Shown here piece after piece: positions 8,478 through 15,581 of a DNA stretch of 15,581 nucleotides; within the stretch, counting starts at the first letter, position 1, and every line of letters starts with the position of its first letter. The position numbers and the translations under genes were made by a program. This DNA comes from Actinomycetota bacterium (lineage in GTDB: Bacteria > Actinomycetota > Actinomycetes > Actinomycetales > Microbacteriaceae), in assembly GCA_009702645.1 (NCBI GenBank), contig WLHO01000005.1, positions 1-15,581 of the forward strand, given 5' to 3'. Under the pieces are notes generated by a model, which was not told the origin of the DNA, did no database searches, and saw nothing but the letters and a program-made list of their open reading frames with translations.

Positions 8478-9032
8478 TTATGTGGATTGCACTAAGTCTA
8501 CGACTTCTTGGGCACATCTAGCCACCTCGTCATTTACCACCGAATAATCGAACTCCCCCGCCTGGGCTAACTCGGATTTAGCCGTTTCTAGGCGTACCTG
8601 CTTGTCCTGCTCGGATTCAGTGCCTCGTTTGTCTAGCCTGGCCCGCAATTCCTCAAAACTAGGTGGGTTGACAAAGACCAGTACGGCCTCGGGAAATGCC
8701 TTCTTAACCTGAAATGCACCTTGGACGTCAATCTCTAGAATCACATTCAGCCCTTGAGACAAGGCAAGTTCAACCGGTTGCCTTGGAGTGCCATAGGAAT
8801 TAGCACCGTGAACAGTGGCCCATTCCAACATCAACCCCGAGTCGACTCTTTGTTTAAACTGCTCACCGCTCAAGAAGAAATAGGAAGTCCCTTCAATTTC
8901 CCCAATCCTAGGAGCTCTTGTGGTGGCAGAAACTGAAAGAACAAAGCCCGGGAAATTCTCCACGATGTGCGAAGCAAGAGTGCCTTTTCCAACAGCTGAC
9001 GGACCTGCCATCACGATTAATCTGCCGTTCAT
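8478..9032 (-). CDS. gmk: Guanylate kinase
   Basis: Phosphorylates GMP to GDP with ATP, on the route to GTP and dGTP. The protein has 184 residues, the compact bacterial length with no N-terminal extension. The P-loop GPSAVGKGT is at residues 10-18, followed by the GMP-binding region [21 protein letters not shown]. Next come [10 protein letters not shown] and [12 protein letters not shown], and LDKRGTES forms the lid. Its ATG overlaps the pyrF stop as ATGA. Ribosome-site-like GAGG and AGGG lie within the last pyrF codons, about 8 bases upstream. In many actinobacteria an IHF-like gene (mihF/sIHF) sits between pyrF and gmk; none can exist here because the two genes overlap. Confidence 0.98.
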   Translation of the reverse strand: MNGRLIVMAGPSAVGKGTLASHIVENFPGFVLSVSATTRAPRIGEIEGTSYFFLSGEQFKQRVDSGLMLEWATVHGANSYGTPRQPVELALSQGLNVILEIDVQGAFQVKKAFPEAVLVFVNPPSFEELRARLDKRGTESEQDKQVRLETAKSELAQAGEFDYSVVNDEVARCAQEVVDLVQST

Positions 9033-9856
9033 CCCCGCAACCCTACCTCAAGCTCATCTTTGGCTGTTGCTACCCGAGCTGCCAAGCCTTCTCTAGTTGA
9101 ACCTGCAACGGCACGAGAAACGCTACAGATGCTAACTGGAGAAAACGCTTGCATAAGTGATTTTGCCTTCGAGAGGCTTGCGCCCTGCGATCCGAAACCT
9201 GGAACCAAGACAGGAACACTCGAAGGTTTAGCTAGATCAATCCCAAGAGATAGGTGATCCACTGTTGCTCCATAAACAATACCGATGGATCCAAGCTCCC
9301 CCGCGGTGTAAGTGCTGGCATAGTCATACACGCTCTTTGCAATGCTTCGTCCGTCGGAAATAGCGGACTGCAATGCGCTAGCTTCTGGGTTCGATGTTGC
9401 CGCAAGTATGAACAAGCCACGCTTGTTCTCCAGAGCTACTTGGACAACTTGATTCAAGGACTCCGGTCCCAAGTACGGTGAAACGGTTAGTGCATCACAC
9501 AAAAACACTGCCTCATTTCCAAGCCAAGCATTCGCATACCCGTTCATGGTGGATCCAATGTCGCCGCGCTTGGCATCCGCAATTACCATGAGCTTGCGTG
9601 AAGATGCTTCCTGGAGCACATCTGCTAGCACCCTAAAACCTTCAGCTCCAAATTGTTCAAAGAAAGCAACCTGAGTCTTTACTATTCCAACTTGATCTGC
9701 TGCGGCGTCCAGAATAGCCATTGCGAATGATTTGGCCCCTTCGGCGGATTTTGGAAGGTCCCAGCTTTGCAACTGTTCAAGGCTTGGGTCTATACCAACG
9801 CACAGTTGCCCTCTTGCTTTGAATCCCTGCGACAGCCTGAGGCCGAAACTAGACAC
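9029..9856 (-). CDS. pyrF: Orotidine 5'-phosphate decarboxylase, type 2
   Basis: Decarboxylates OMP to UMP, the last step of de novo pyrimidine synthesis. The preferred product is 275 residues, typical of the type 2 family found in actinobacteria. The conserved signature [13 protein letters not shown] at about 91-103 holds the Asp-Lys-Asp catalytic cluster (Asp94, Lys96, Asp99). SPYLGPES and the late [11 protein letters not shown], a phosphate-binding region, also fit. The open frame extends to 9919, but that adds 21 unfamily-like residues and overlaps carB by 71 bases. GTG at 9856 gives the family N-terminus SSFGLRL...LCVGIDPS, has an AAGGCGG ribosome site 6 bases upstream, and overlaps carB by only 8 bases. 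A TTG one codon upstream is the only close alternative. Confidence 0.96.
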   Translation of the reverse strand: MSSFGLRLSQGFKARGQLCVGIDPSLEQLQSWDLPKSAEGAKSFAMAILDAAADQVGIVKTQVAFFEQFGAEGFRVLADVLQEASSRKLMVIADAKRGDIGSTMNGYANAWLGNEAVFLCDALTVSPYLGPESLNQVVQVALENKRGLFILAATSNPEASALQSAISDGRSIAKSVYDYASTYTAGELGSIGIVYGATVDHLSLGIDLAKPSSVPVLVPGFGSQGASLSKAKSLMQAFSPVSICSVSRAVAGSTREGLAARVATAKDELEVGLRG

Positions 9857-12800
9857 CAAGTGCCGCCTTACGATCACTTGCGTGCTCTTGCAACGATCTA
9901 ACTTCGAACGGACCTGCAATCACTGCTTCGAATGAACCGATTGCGCAACTAAGTTGTGCGAGCGTCGTGAAGATTGGTTTATCTGCTGCAGTTGTTGCCG
10001 CGCGAATCTCGTAGCCGTCTTTACGCGCAGAAGAGCCAGTGGGGGTGTTTACAACTACATCTACTTCCCCGGCCGTAATCATTTCAACAATTGTCGGGCC
10101 TTCTGTTTCCGAGGATCCCTGGCTGTGCTTTCTAACGGCACGTGCTGAGATACCGTGGCGTTGAAGAATCTGAGCCGTGCCTGCGGTTGCAAGGATTTCA
10201 TAACCTAGCTGTTCGAGTCTTCGAACCGGCAAGAGCATCTGCGGCTTGTCTCGATCGGCAACTGAGATAAAGATTCGCCCCTTGGTTGGAAGCGAACTTC
10301 CAGCAGCTGCCTGCGACTTTGCAAACGCCCTAGGGAAATCAACGTCTATTCCCATGACTTCTCCAGTTGAGCGCATCTCTGGTCCAAGAAGGGAATCTAC
10401 GTACCTTCCGTCTGCAGTTGCAAACCTCTTGAAAGGCAATACTGCTTCTTTTACAGAAATTGGCGAGTTGGATGGAATGTACGTTCCATCGAGGCTCGGA
10501 AGATGCCCCTCAGCTTTGAGCTCCGCAATGGACTTACCCACCATTACCAAAGCCGCTGCTTTTGCCAAGGTAATTCCCAAGGCCTTTGAGACAAATGGCA
10601 CAGTGCGCGACGCGCGCGGATTAGCTTCAAGAACGTAAAGGACATCTGCGGCCATTGCAAACTGGACATTTAGAAGGCCCCTCACGCCAACACCCTTAGC
10701 TATCTTTTCGGTAGCGTCCCGAACGCGCGCAATCTGAGCCTCGCTGAGAGTTATCGGCGGCAAGGTGCAACTGGAGTCGCCGGAATGGATTCCTGCTTCT
10801 TCGATGTGCTCCATAACTCCACCTACATAGAGCTCAACACCGTCGTACAAAGCATCTATGTCAATCTCGATTGCATCATCCAGGAATCTATCGACTAGCA
10901 AAGGGTGTTCAGGACCAACAATGGCTTGGTCTTCAATTCTTCGGAAGTAATCGGACATGCCTTCTTGGTCATAGACGATTTCCATTCCTCGGCCGCCGAG
11001 TACGAATGAAGGTCGAACAAGCACAGGAAATCCAATTCGATCGGCAATCACTTTGGCGTCAGCAAGATTCGTTGCTGTTCCGTTAGCTGGAGCAAGGAGT
11101 TTTGCCTTGTCGAGAATCTTTGAGAAGGAACCGCGTTCTTCCGCTAAATCAATAGCGTCTGGCGAAGTTCCAAGAATTGGAACACCTGCCTTCTTCAAAC
11201 CCTGCGCTAGCCCCAGGGCAGTCTGGCCACCAAGCTGGACGACGACACCAACAATCTCACCTGAAGCGGATTCCGCGTGGATTACTTCAAGGACATCCTC
11301 AAGGGTTAGTGGTTCGAAGTAGAGCCTGTCGGATGTGTCGTAATCAGTCGAAACTGTTTCCGGATTGCAGTTGATCATGATTGTCTCGTAGCCTGCGTCG
11401 GAAAGAGCGAAAGAGGCGTGAACACAGGAGTAGTCAAATTCGACGCCCTGACCGATGCGGTTGGGGCCAGAGCCAAGAATGATTACCTTCCGACGATCGG
11501 AAGGAACGACCTCAGTCTCCTGTTCATAAGTTGAGTAGTGATACGGGGTGAGAGCTGGAAATTCCCCGGCACAGGTGTCAACAGTTTTAAACACCGGTCG
11601 AAGCCCGAGCTTGTGCCGGAGGCTTCGGACATCGGTCTCCGAAAGACGCCGCAACTCAGCAATCTGATGATCGCTAAAGCCGTGCTCCTTTGCCAACTTA
11701 AAGATCTCAGGAGTTAGGTCCTTAGCGTCTCGAATCGAAACTGCGACTTCATTAATCAACACAATCTGATCTAGGAACCAAGGGTCAATCATTGTCGAAT
11801 TGAAGACCTGTTCCGGGGTCGCTCCCTTAAACAATGCCTGTTGAACACTGACAATTCGACCGTCGGTTGGTTGCTTTATTGAAGTAAGTAGGTCTTCAAC
11901 CGGAGTCACGTTGTGGTTCCAATGAAACGAGGATCCTCGCTTTTCTAACGAACGAAGCGACTTCTGTAGAGCTTGGGAGAAAGTGCGGCCGATTGCCATG
12001 GCCTCTCCCACGGACTTCATAGTGGTTGTAAGGGTTGGGTCGGCAGCTGGGAATTTCTCGAAGGCGAATCTAGGGACTTTAACGACAATGTAGTCGAGTG
12101 TCGGTTCGAAACTTGCAGGAGTCACTTTTGTGATGTCGTTTGGAATTTCGTCCAAGGTGTATCCAATGGCTAGCTTGGCCGCAATTTTTGCAATTGGGAA
12201 TCCGGTTGCTTTTGAAGCCAAGGCTGAAGATCGGCTGACTCTAGGATTCATCTCAATCACGATTACTCGACCCGTTGCAGGATCTACAGCAAACTGAATG
12301 TTGCAACCACCGGTGTCAACACCAACATCACGAATAATTTGAATCGAGATGTCTCTAAGGTTCTGGTACTCGCGGTCAGTAAGTGTCAGCGCCGGTGCCA
12401 CAGTGATTGAGTCCCCGGTGTGTACTCCAACAGGGTCAACATTTTCAATCGAGCAAACCACAACTGCGTTGTCGTTGCGGTCCCTCATTAGTTCTAGCTC
12501 ATACTCTTTCCAGCCAAGAATTGACTCTTCAAGAAGCACCTCGGTTGTAGGAGACGCCTGAAGACCTGCACCGGCGATTCGTATAAGTTGCTCTTCGTTG
12601 TATGCAAACCCCGACCCTAGTCCTCCCATTGTGAAGGAGGGTCGAACAACCAGTGGATACCCGAGCTTTTTTGCTCCATCCAGGATCTCTTCAATGTTTC
12701 TTGCAATAACTGACTTTGCGACATCGGCTCCGGCGTCAAGCACAAGCTGCTTGAATGATTGGCGGTCCTCCCCTGCCTTGATGGCGGCTATGTTGGCACC

Positions 12801-13148
12801 AATGAGCTCGACGTTGTACTTCTCTAGAATTCCCAACTCATGCAGTTCCATCGCGGCGTTGAGCGCTGTCTGACCACCAAGGGTAGGCAGAATTGCATCA
12901 GGCTTTTCCTTCGCGATGATTGCCTCAATAACCTGAGCAGTTATAGGTTCGACATATGTGGCATCTGCGAAGTCGGGATCGGTCATGATGGTGGCTGGGT
13001 TTGAATTGACGAGAATCACCCGGATGCCCTCAGCTCTGAGTACCCGACAGGCCTGAGTGCCCGAGTAGTCAAACTCGCAGGCTTGACCGATGACAATTGG
13101 TCCGGAGCCAATAACCAGAACGCTGTTTAGATCAGTTCTACGCGGCAT
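9849..13148 (-). CDS. carB: Carbamoyl-phosphate synthase large subunit
   Basis: Makes carbamoyl phosphate from bicarbonate, ATP and ammonia delivered by CarA, for pyrimidines and arginine. The 1099-residue protein is near the family length. It starts [19 protein letters not shown] and [14 protein letters not shown]. The first ATP-grasp half spans roughly 1-400, followed by the oligomerisation region. The second, homologous half begins near [20 protein letters not shown]. The C-terminal MGS-like allosteric domain starts near residue 956 ([15 protein letters not shown]) and includes [16 protein letters not shown]. No frameshift or gap is seen. ATG overlaps the carA TAA by one base (TAATG), with AGG about 9 bases upstream, so translation is coupled with its partner subunit. 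Its end overlaps pyrF by 8 bases. Confidence 0.98.
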   Translation of the reverse strand: MPRRTDLNSVLVIGSGPIVIGQACEFDYSGTQACRVLRAEGIRVILVNSNPATIMTDPDFADATYVEPITAQVIEAIIAKEKPDAILPTLGGQTALNAAMELHELGILEKYNVELIGANIAAIKAGEDRQSFKQLVLDAGADVAKSVIARNIEEILDGAKKLGYPLVVRPSFTMGGLGSGFAYNEEQLIRIAGAGLQASPTTEVLLEESILGWKEYELELMRDRNDNAVVVCSIENVDPVGVHTGDSITVAPALTLTDREYQNLRDISIQIIRDVGVDTGGCNIQFAVDPATGRVIVIEMNPRVSRSSALASKATGFPIAKIAAKLAIGYTLDEIPNDITKVTPASFEPTLDYIVVKVPRFAFEKFPAADPTLTTTMKSVGEAMAIGRTFSQALQKSLRSLEKRGSSFHWNHNVTPVEDLLTSIKQPTDGRIVSVQQALFKGATPEQVFNSTMIDPWFLDQIVLINEVAVSIRDAKDLTPEIFKLAKEHGFSDHQIAELRRLSETDVRSLRHKLGLRPVFKTVDTCAGEFPALTPYHYSTYEQETEVVPSDRRKVIILGSGPNRIGQGVEFDYSCVHASFALSDAGYETIMINCNPETVSTDYDTSDRLYFEPLTLEDVLEVIHAESASGEIVGVVVQLGGQTALGLAQGLKKAGVPILGTSPDAIDLAEERGSFSKILDKAKLLAPANGTATNLADAKVIADRIGFPVLVRPSFVLGGRGMEIVYDQEGMSDYFRRIEDQAIVGPEHPLLVDRFLDDAIEIDIDALYDGVELYVGGVMEHIEEAGIHSGDSSCTLPPITLSEAQIARVRDATEKIAKGVGVRGLLNVQFAMAADVLYVLEANPRASRTVPFVSKALGITLAKAAALVMVGKSIAELKAEGHLPSLDGTYIPSNSPISVKEAVLPFKRFATADGRYVDSLLGPEMRSTGEVMGIDVDFPRAFAKSQAAAGSSLPTKGRIFISVADRDKPQMLLPVRRLEQLGYEILATAGTAQILQRHGISARAVRKHSQGSSETEGPTIVEMITAGEVDVVVNTPTGSSARKDGYEIRAATTAADKPIFTTLAQLSCAIGSFEAVIAGPFEVRSLQEHASDRKAALGV
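9863..9869 (-). promoter_or_regulatory. Ribosome binding site that fixes the GTG start of pyrF
   Basis: AAGGCGG on the minus strand, within the last codons of carB and 6 bases before GTG at 9856. It favours this start over the longer open frame beginning at 9919. Confidence 0.7.
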
Positions 13149-14287
13149 TAGTTTGCACCTGACCGCTCGGTAATCATTTGAACAAGTCGGTCAAACAGAT
13201 ATGACGAATCGTGTGGACCAGCGGCTGCTTCGGGGTGATACTGCACCGAGAACGCTGGTACATCAACGCATTCAAGGCCCTCTACGCACTGGTCATTTAG
13301 GTTGACATGGGAAACTCGAACCTTGCCAAATCCAGCAGGTGAAGCAACTAGTTCGCCATTTTCCCCGCCAGGAACTCGAACCGCGAATCCATGGTTGTGA
13401 GCTGTGACCTCAACGCGTCCAGTGGTCCGATCCAGAATTGGTTGATTGATACCTCGATGACCAAAGGCCAGTTTGTAAGTGTCAAAACCAAGTGCCCGAC
13501 CAAGAAGTTGATTTCCAAAGCAGATTCCAAAAAACGGTATTCGTCGTTCAAGAATTGCCTTGAGTAGCTTGACTTGATCACCTGAAGCACTTGGATCTCC
13601 AGGTCCATTCGAGAAAAAGACGGCATCAGGTTTGGTAGCCAGCACTGTTTCGATGGATGTGATGGCGGGAAGAACTGTCACAACCAGTCCTCGTTTGATC
13701 ATGTGCTCAATGGTTGAACGTTTGATTCCAAGATCAAGAATCGAGACCCTGCCAACGTATTGCCCCATGTGAGGAACCTCGTAGGAATCAGGTGTTGTAA
13801 CCATGGAACTCAGAGACATTCCCTTCATCTCTGGGGCCTCGCAAACTATCTCGACCAGTCTTTCTACGGCCTGTTCAGACCTTGGGCCAGAAAAGATCCC
13901 AGCGCGCATCGCGCCCTTTGATCGGATGTGACGAGTGAGAGCCCTGGTGTCTATGCCTGAGATACCAACAATAAAGTTTTCCTCGAGCTCTTCCGCGAGT
14001 GATCTCTCTGATCGGTAATTTGAAACAACTCTGGAAGGCTCCCTCACGACATAGCCGCTAACCCAAATACGGTTAGATTCTTGATCTCGAGAATTTACAC
14101 CGGTGATTCCGATGTGAGGTGCAGTCTGAACAACAATTTGTCCAGCGTAGCTCGGGTCAGTAAGAGTCTCCTGATAACCAGTCATTCCAGTAGCAAAAAC
14201 TATTTCCCCTAAGGTTTGACCTTCGGCTCCATAAGCGGTTCCATCAAAGACCTTGCCGTCTTCAAGCACTAACTTCGCGGTTTTCAT
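13148..14287 (-). CDS. carA: Carbamoyl-phosphate synthase small (glutaminase) subunit
   Basis: Class I glutamine amidotransferase subunit that hydrolyses glutamine and channels ammonia to CarB. The chosen protein has 379 residues. The N-terminal domain is typical ([48 protein letters not shown]). The glutaminase domain has the nucleophile Cys256 in FFGICFGNQ and the His351 and Glu353 pair in [12 protein letters not shown]. The open frame extends to 14353, but those 22 extra residues overlap the upstream gene and do not resemble the family. ATG at 14287 follows that gene's stop by 4 bases and has a GGTGGGAG ribosome site 9 bases upstream, so it is preferred. A one-base overlap links it to carB. 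Confidence 0.97.
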   Translation of the reverse strand: MKTAKLVLEDGKVFDGTAYGAEGQTLGEIVFATGMTGYQETLTDPSYAGQIVVQTAPHIGITGVNSRDQESNRIWVSGYVVREPSRVVSNYRSERSLAEELEENFIVGISGIDTRALTRHIRSKGAMRAGIFSGPRSEQAVERLVEIVCEAPEMKGMSLSSMVTTPDSYEVPHMGQYVGRVSILDLGIKRSTIEHMIKRGLVVTVLPAITSIETVLATKPDAVFFSNGPGDPSASGDQVKLLKAILERRIPFFGICFGNQLLGRALGFDTYKLAFGHRGINQPILDRTTGRVEVTAHNHGFAVRVPGGENGELVASPAGFGKVRVSHVNLNDQCVEGLECVDVPAFSVQYHPEAAAGPHDSSYLFDRLVQMITERSGAN

Positions 14288-14291
14288 TTGA

Positions 14292-14771
14292 TTAGGCTCC
14301 CACCAAGCTTGACAGTTCAGAAAGCGACCGAGAGCGAAGGTTAGCATCGACAAATCGGAAATGGGACTCTAGTTCCTGCGAACCAAGCTTCCACTTGATC
14401 GACACAAGGCCATCTTTTTCAACTGCTCTATCAATGACCGCAGAGACCGCACCGACTTCGATCAAATCCTTTTTCGGAATAAGAAAACTCACCTCACCGG
14501 TGCGAGTCACTTCTAGTCCTGACGCGGTAATCAAAAGATACGCCTCACCGCGGTGTGCCAAGCCATGACCAACAACACGCTCAAGTGGACGATCAGCAAA
14601 CGTCGTAGCAACATACAGACATTTGAATCCGTTTGTTGAGCCGGAAACCCAAATCGGCTTTGGAAGTGTCAACTGTTGCTTCGAGATCCTTCTGCGCCAG
14701 GAGGAAAACGCTAGCAGCGCTAGAACCATAAAGAATGCTAGACCGATAAGGCCAACCTGGTAAGTCTCCAC
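14292..14771 (-). CDS. Small membrane protein with PH-like domain, conserved in actinobacterial pyr operons
   Basis: Function unknown. The product has 159 residues, starting with GTG at 14771, which overlaps the pyrC TAG by one base. One hydrophobic segment spans about residues 5-25 ([17 protein letters not shown]). It is followed by WRRR, so the N-terminus is probably outside or embedded and the rest cytoplasmic. The remainder is a soluble domain of alternating short strands ([49 protein letters not shown]) with a helical end ([13 protein letters not shown]), compatible with a bacterial PH-like fold. A similar short membrane protein sits between pyrC and carA in Mycobacterium (Rv1382) and Streptomyces, so position supports homology. 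No catalytic motif is visible. The fold call is inference. Confidence 0.85.
   Translation of the reverse strand: METYQVGLIGLAFFMVLALLAFSSWRRRISKQQLTLPKPIWVSGSTNGFKCLYVATTFADRPLERVVGHGLAHRGEAYLLITASGLEVTRTGEVSFLIPKKDLIEVGAVSAVIDRAVEKDGLVSIKWKLGSQELESHFRFVDANLRSRSLSELSSLVGA
14297..14304 (-). promoter_or_regulatory. Ribosome binding site that fixes the ATG start of carA
   Basis: GGTGGGAG on the minus strand, 9 bases before ATG at 14287 and inside the end of the upstream membrane-protein gene. It supports the 379-residue CarA rather than the longer frame from 14353. Confidence 0.7.
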
Positions 14772-15581
14772 TAGATTCTGCCCTTCTGAACAACTTGGAA
14801 ATCTCTATAACTAAATTCTCCGTCATAAATCGTGTGCACAACTCTCCCCTTCATCGCAAGGCCTGAGTAGGGATTGTTTTCACTCATGCTCTGAGTCCGA
14901 GGTTCTGGTGACCAGGACAAACCAGGGTTCACAAGCGTGAGATTCGCTGAAGATCCAGGTTCTAGATATCGCCCTTGCGATTCAAGCCCGCTGATTCTTG
15001 CACCGTTTATGGACATAACCTCAGCTAGACGTGCAAAATCTGATTTTCCAGAATCAATTAGGACCTCCTGCGCTACGGAGTATGCGGTTTCGAGTCCGAC
15101 CATTCCAAAGGCAGCACTGGCCCAGTCAGTATCTTTTGATTCCTTAGGGTGAGGTGCATGGTCGGTTGCAATCACATCGATAGTGCCATCCACTAACCCA
15201 TCACGAAGCGCTTTTACATCAGCGTCGGTACGAAGCGGAGGATTTACTTTATAGAGCGGATCGTATCCAGCTGCTAACGATTCTGTTAGGAGAAGATGAT
15301 GGGGGGTCACTTCGGCGCTTACGTTAACTCCCCGCTTTTTGGCCTGGCGAATCAATTCAACTGAACCAGCGGTTGAGACGTGGCAAACGTGAAGCCTTGA
15401 GCCGGTAAGTTCAGTGAGCATCAGATCTCGCGCGATGATTGCCTCTTCCGCAACGTGTGGCCAGCCTGCGAGTCCAAGCCTGGTGGCAAGAGCTCCTTCG
15501 TTCATCTGAGCGTTTACGGTAAGTTTTGGCTCTTGAGCGTGCTGGGCGATAACACCATCAAACGCCTTTACATATTCAAGA
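14771..15581 (-). CDS. pyrC: Dihydroorotase, C-terminal part (start lies off the window)
   Basis: Zinc amidohydrolase that interconverts N-carbamoyl-aspartate and dihydroorotate, the third step of pyrimidine synthesis. The frame is open to the window edge, giving 269 residues of a protein usually near 430; the ATG at 15505 is internal. Visible landmarks are KAFDGVIAQHAQEP near the edge, NEGALATRLGL, and metal ligand region HVCHVSTAGS (His at visible residues 64 and 67). SAEVTPHHLLLTE and KVNPPLR follow, then IATDHAPHPKE with the catalytic Asp at visible residue 140. GLETAY and the C-terminal NPYSGLAMKGRV are also present. The N-terminal HxH metal motif and the lysine position are off the window. 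Its stop overlaps the next gene's GTG by one base. Confidence 0.97.
   Translation of the reverse strand, partial: LEYVKAFDGVIAQHAQEPKLTVNAQMNEGALATRLGLAGWPHVAEEAIIARDLMLTELTGSRLHVCHVSTAGSVELIRQAKKRGVNVSAEVTPHHLLLTESLAAGYDPLYKVNPPLRTDADVKALRDGLVDGTIDVIATDHAPHPKESKDTDWASAAFGMVGLETAYSVAQEVLIDSGKSDFARLAEVMSINGARISGLESQGRYLEPGSSANLTLVNPGLSWSPEPRTQSMSENNPYSGLAMKGRVVHTIYDGEFSYRDFQVVQKGRI

Noticed and set aside
10246..10638. A 130-codon plus-strand open frame opposite carB
   Set aside because: It lies wholly within intact carB and shows no family features, so it is treated as a shadow.
1..15581. Search for a novel defence, mobile or biosynthetic system
   Set aside because: Every frame of substance matches a known housekeeping family in conserved order. 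No transposase, integrase, direct repeats, CRISPR-like array or toxin-antitoxin pair was seen.

Overview
The window is a dense block of core metabolic and information-processing genes from a low-to-mid GC actinobacterium. The gene order (pyrC, a PH-like membrane protein, carA, carB, pyrF, gmk, rpoZ, coaBC, metK, priA, fmt, rsmB, rpe) is the classic actinobacterial one. The priA product is of the helicase-motif-free actinobacterial kind, and coaBC and the type 2 pyrF also read as actinobacterial. GC content is about half, judged from a few sampled lines. Together with almost no intergenic DNA, this suggests a streamlined, probably aquatic actinobacterium, perhaps a freshwater Microbacteriaceae (Luna-type) lineage. 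That host assignment is inference.

All 14 genes lie on the minus strand, so transcription runs from high to low coordinates. Reading in that direction: the 3' part of pyrC (15581-14771), a small membrane protein (14771-14292), carA (14287-13148), carB (13148-9849), pyrF (9856-9029), gmk (9032-8478), rpoZ (8461-8207), coaBC (8193-6994), metK (6997-5804), priA (5803-3878), fmt (3864-2944), rsmB (2947-1601), rpe (1596-946), and the 5' part of trpE (942-1). With the corrected starts, only about 53 bases are outside genes. The longest gap is 16 bases, so no stretch over 300 bases lacks a gene. Neighbours overlap by 1, 4 or 8 bases or lie 0 to 16 bases apart, so the block looks like one superoperon with widespread translational coupling. 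I see no tRNA, rRNA, mobile element, CRISPR, riboswitch or convincing terminator.

The first part makes UMP: carbamoyl phosphate synthetase, dihydroorotase and OMP decarboxylase (pyrB, pyrD and pyrE are not seen). Gmk makes GDP, and RpoZ is an RNA polymerase subunit. CoaBC makes the coenzyme A precursor phosphopantetheine, and MetK makes S-adenosylmethionine, which RsmB uses to methylate 16S rRNA. PriA restarts stalled replication forks, and Fmt prepares the initiator tRNA. Rpe works in the pentose phosphate pathway, and TrpE commits chorismate to tryptophan.

Four starts should be placed by context rather than at the longest open frame: GTG 2947 for rsmB, TTG 3864 for fmt, GTG 9856 for pyrF and ATG 14287 for carA. 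I found no evidence of a novel defence, mobile or biosynthetic system. The points most worth a second look are the missing mihF-type gene between pyrF and gmk, the extreme compaction, the degenerate PriA with an altered last zinc knuckle, and the uncharacterised membrane protein inside the pyrimidine operon.
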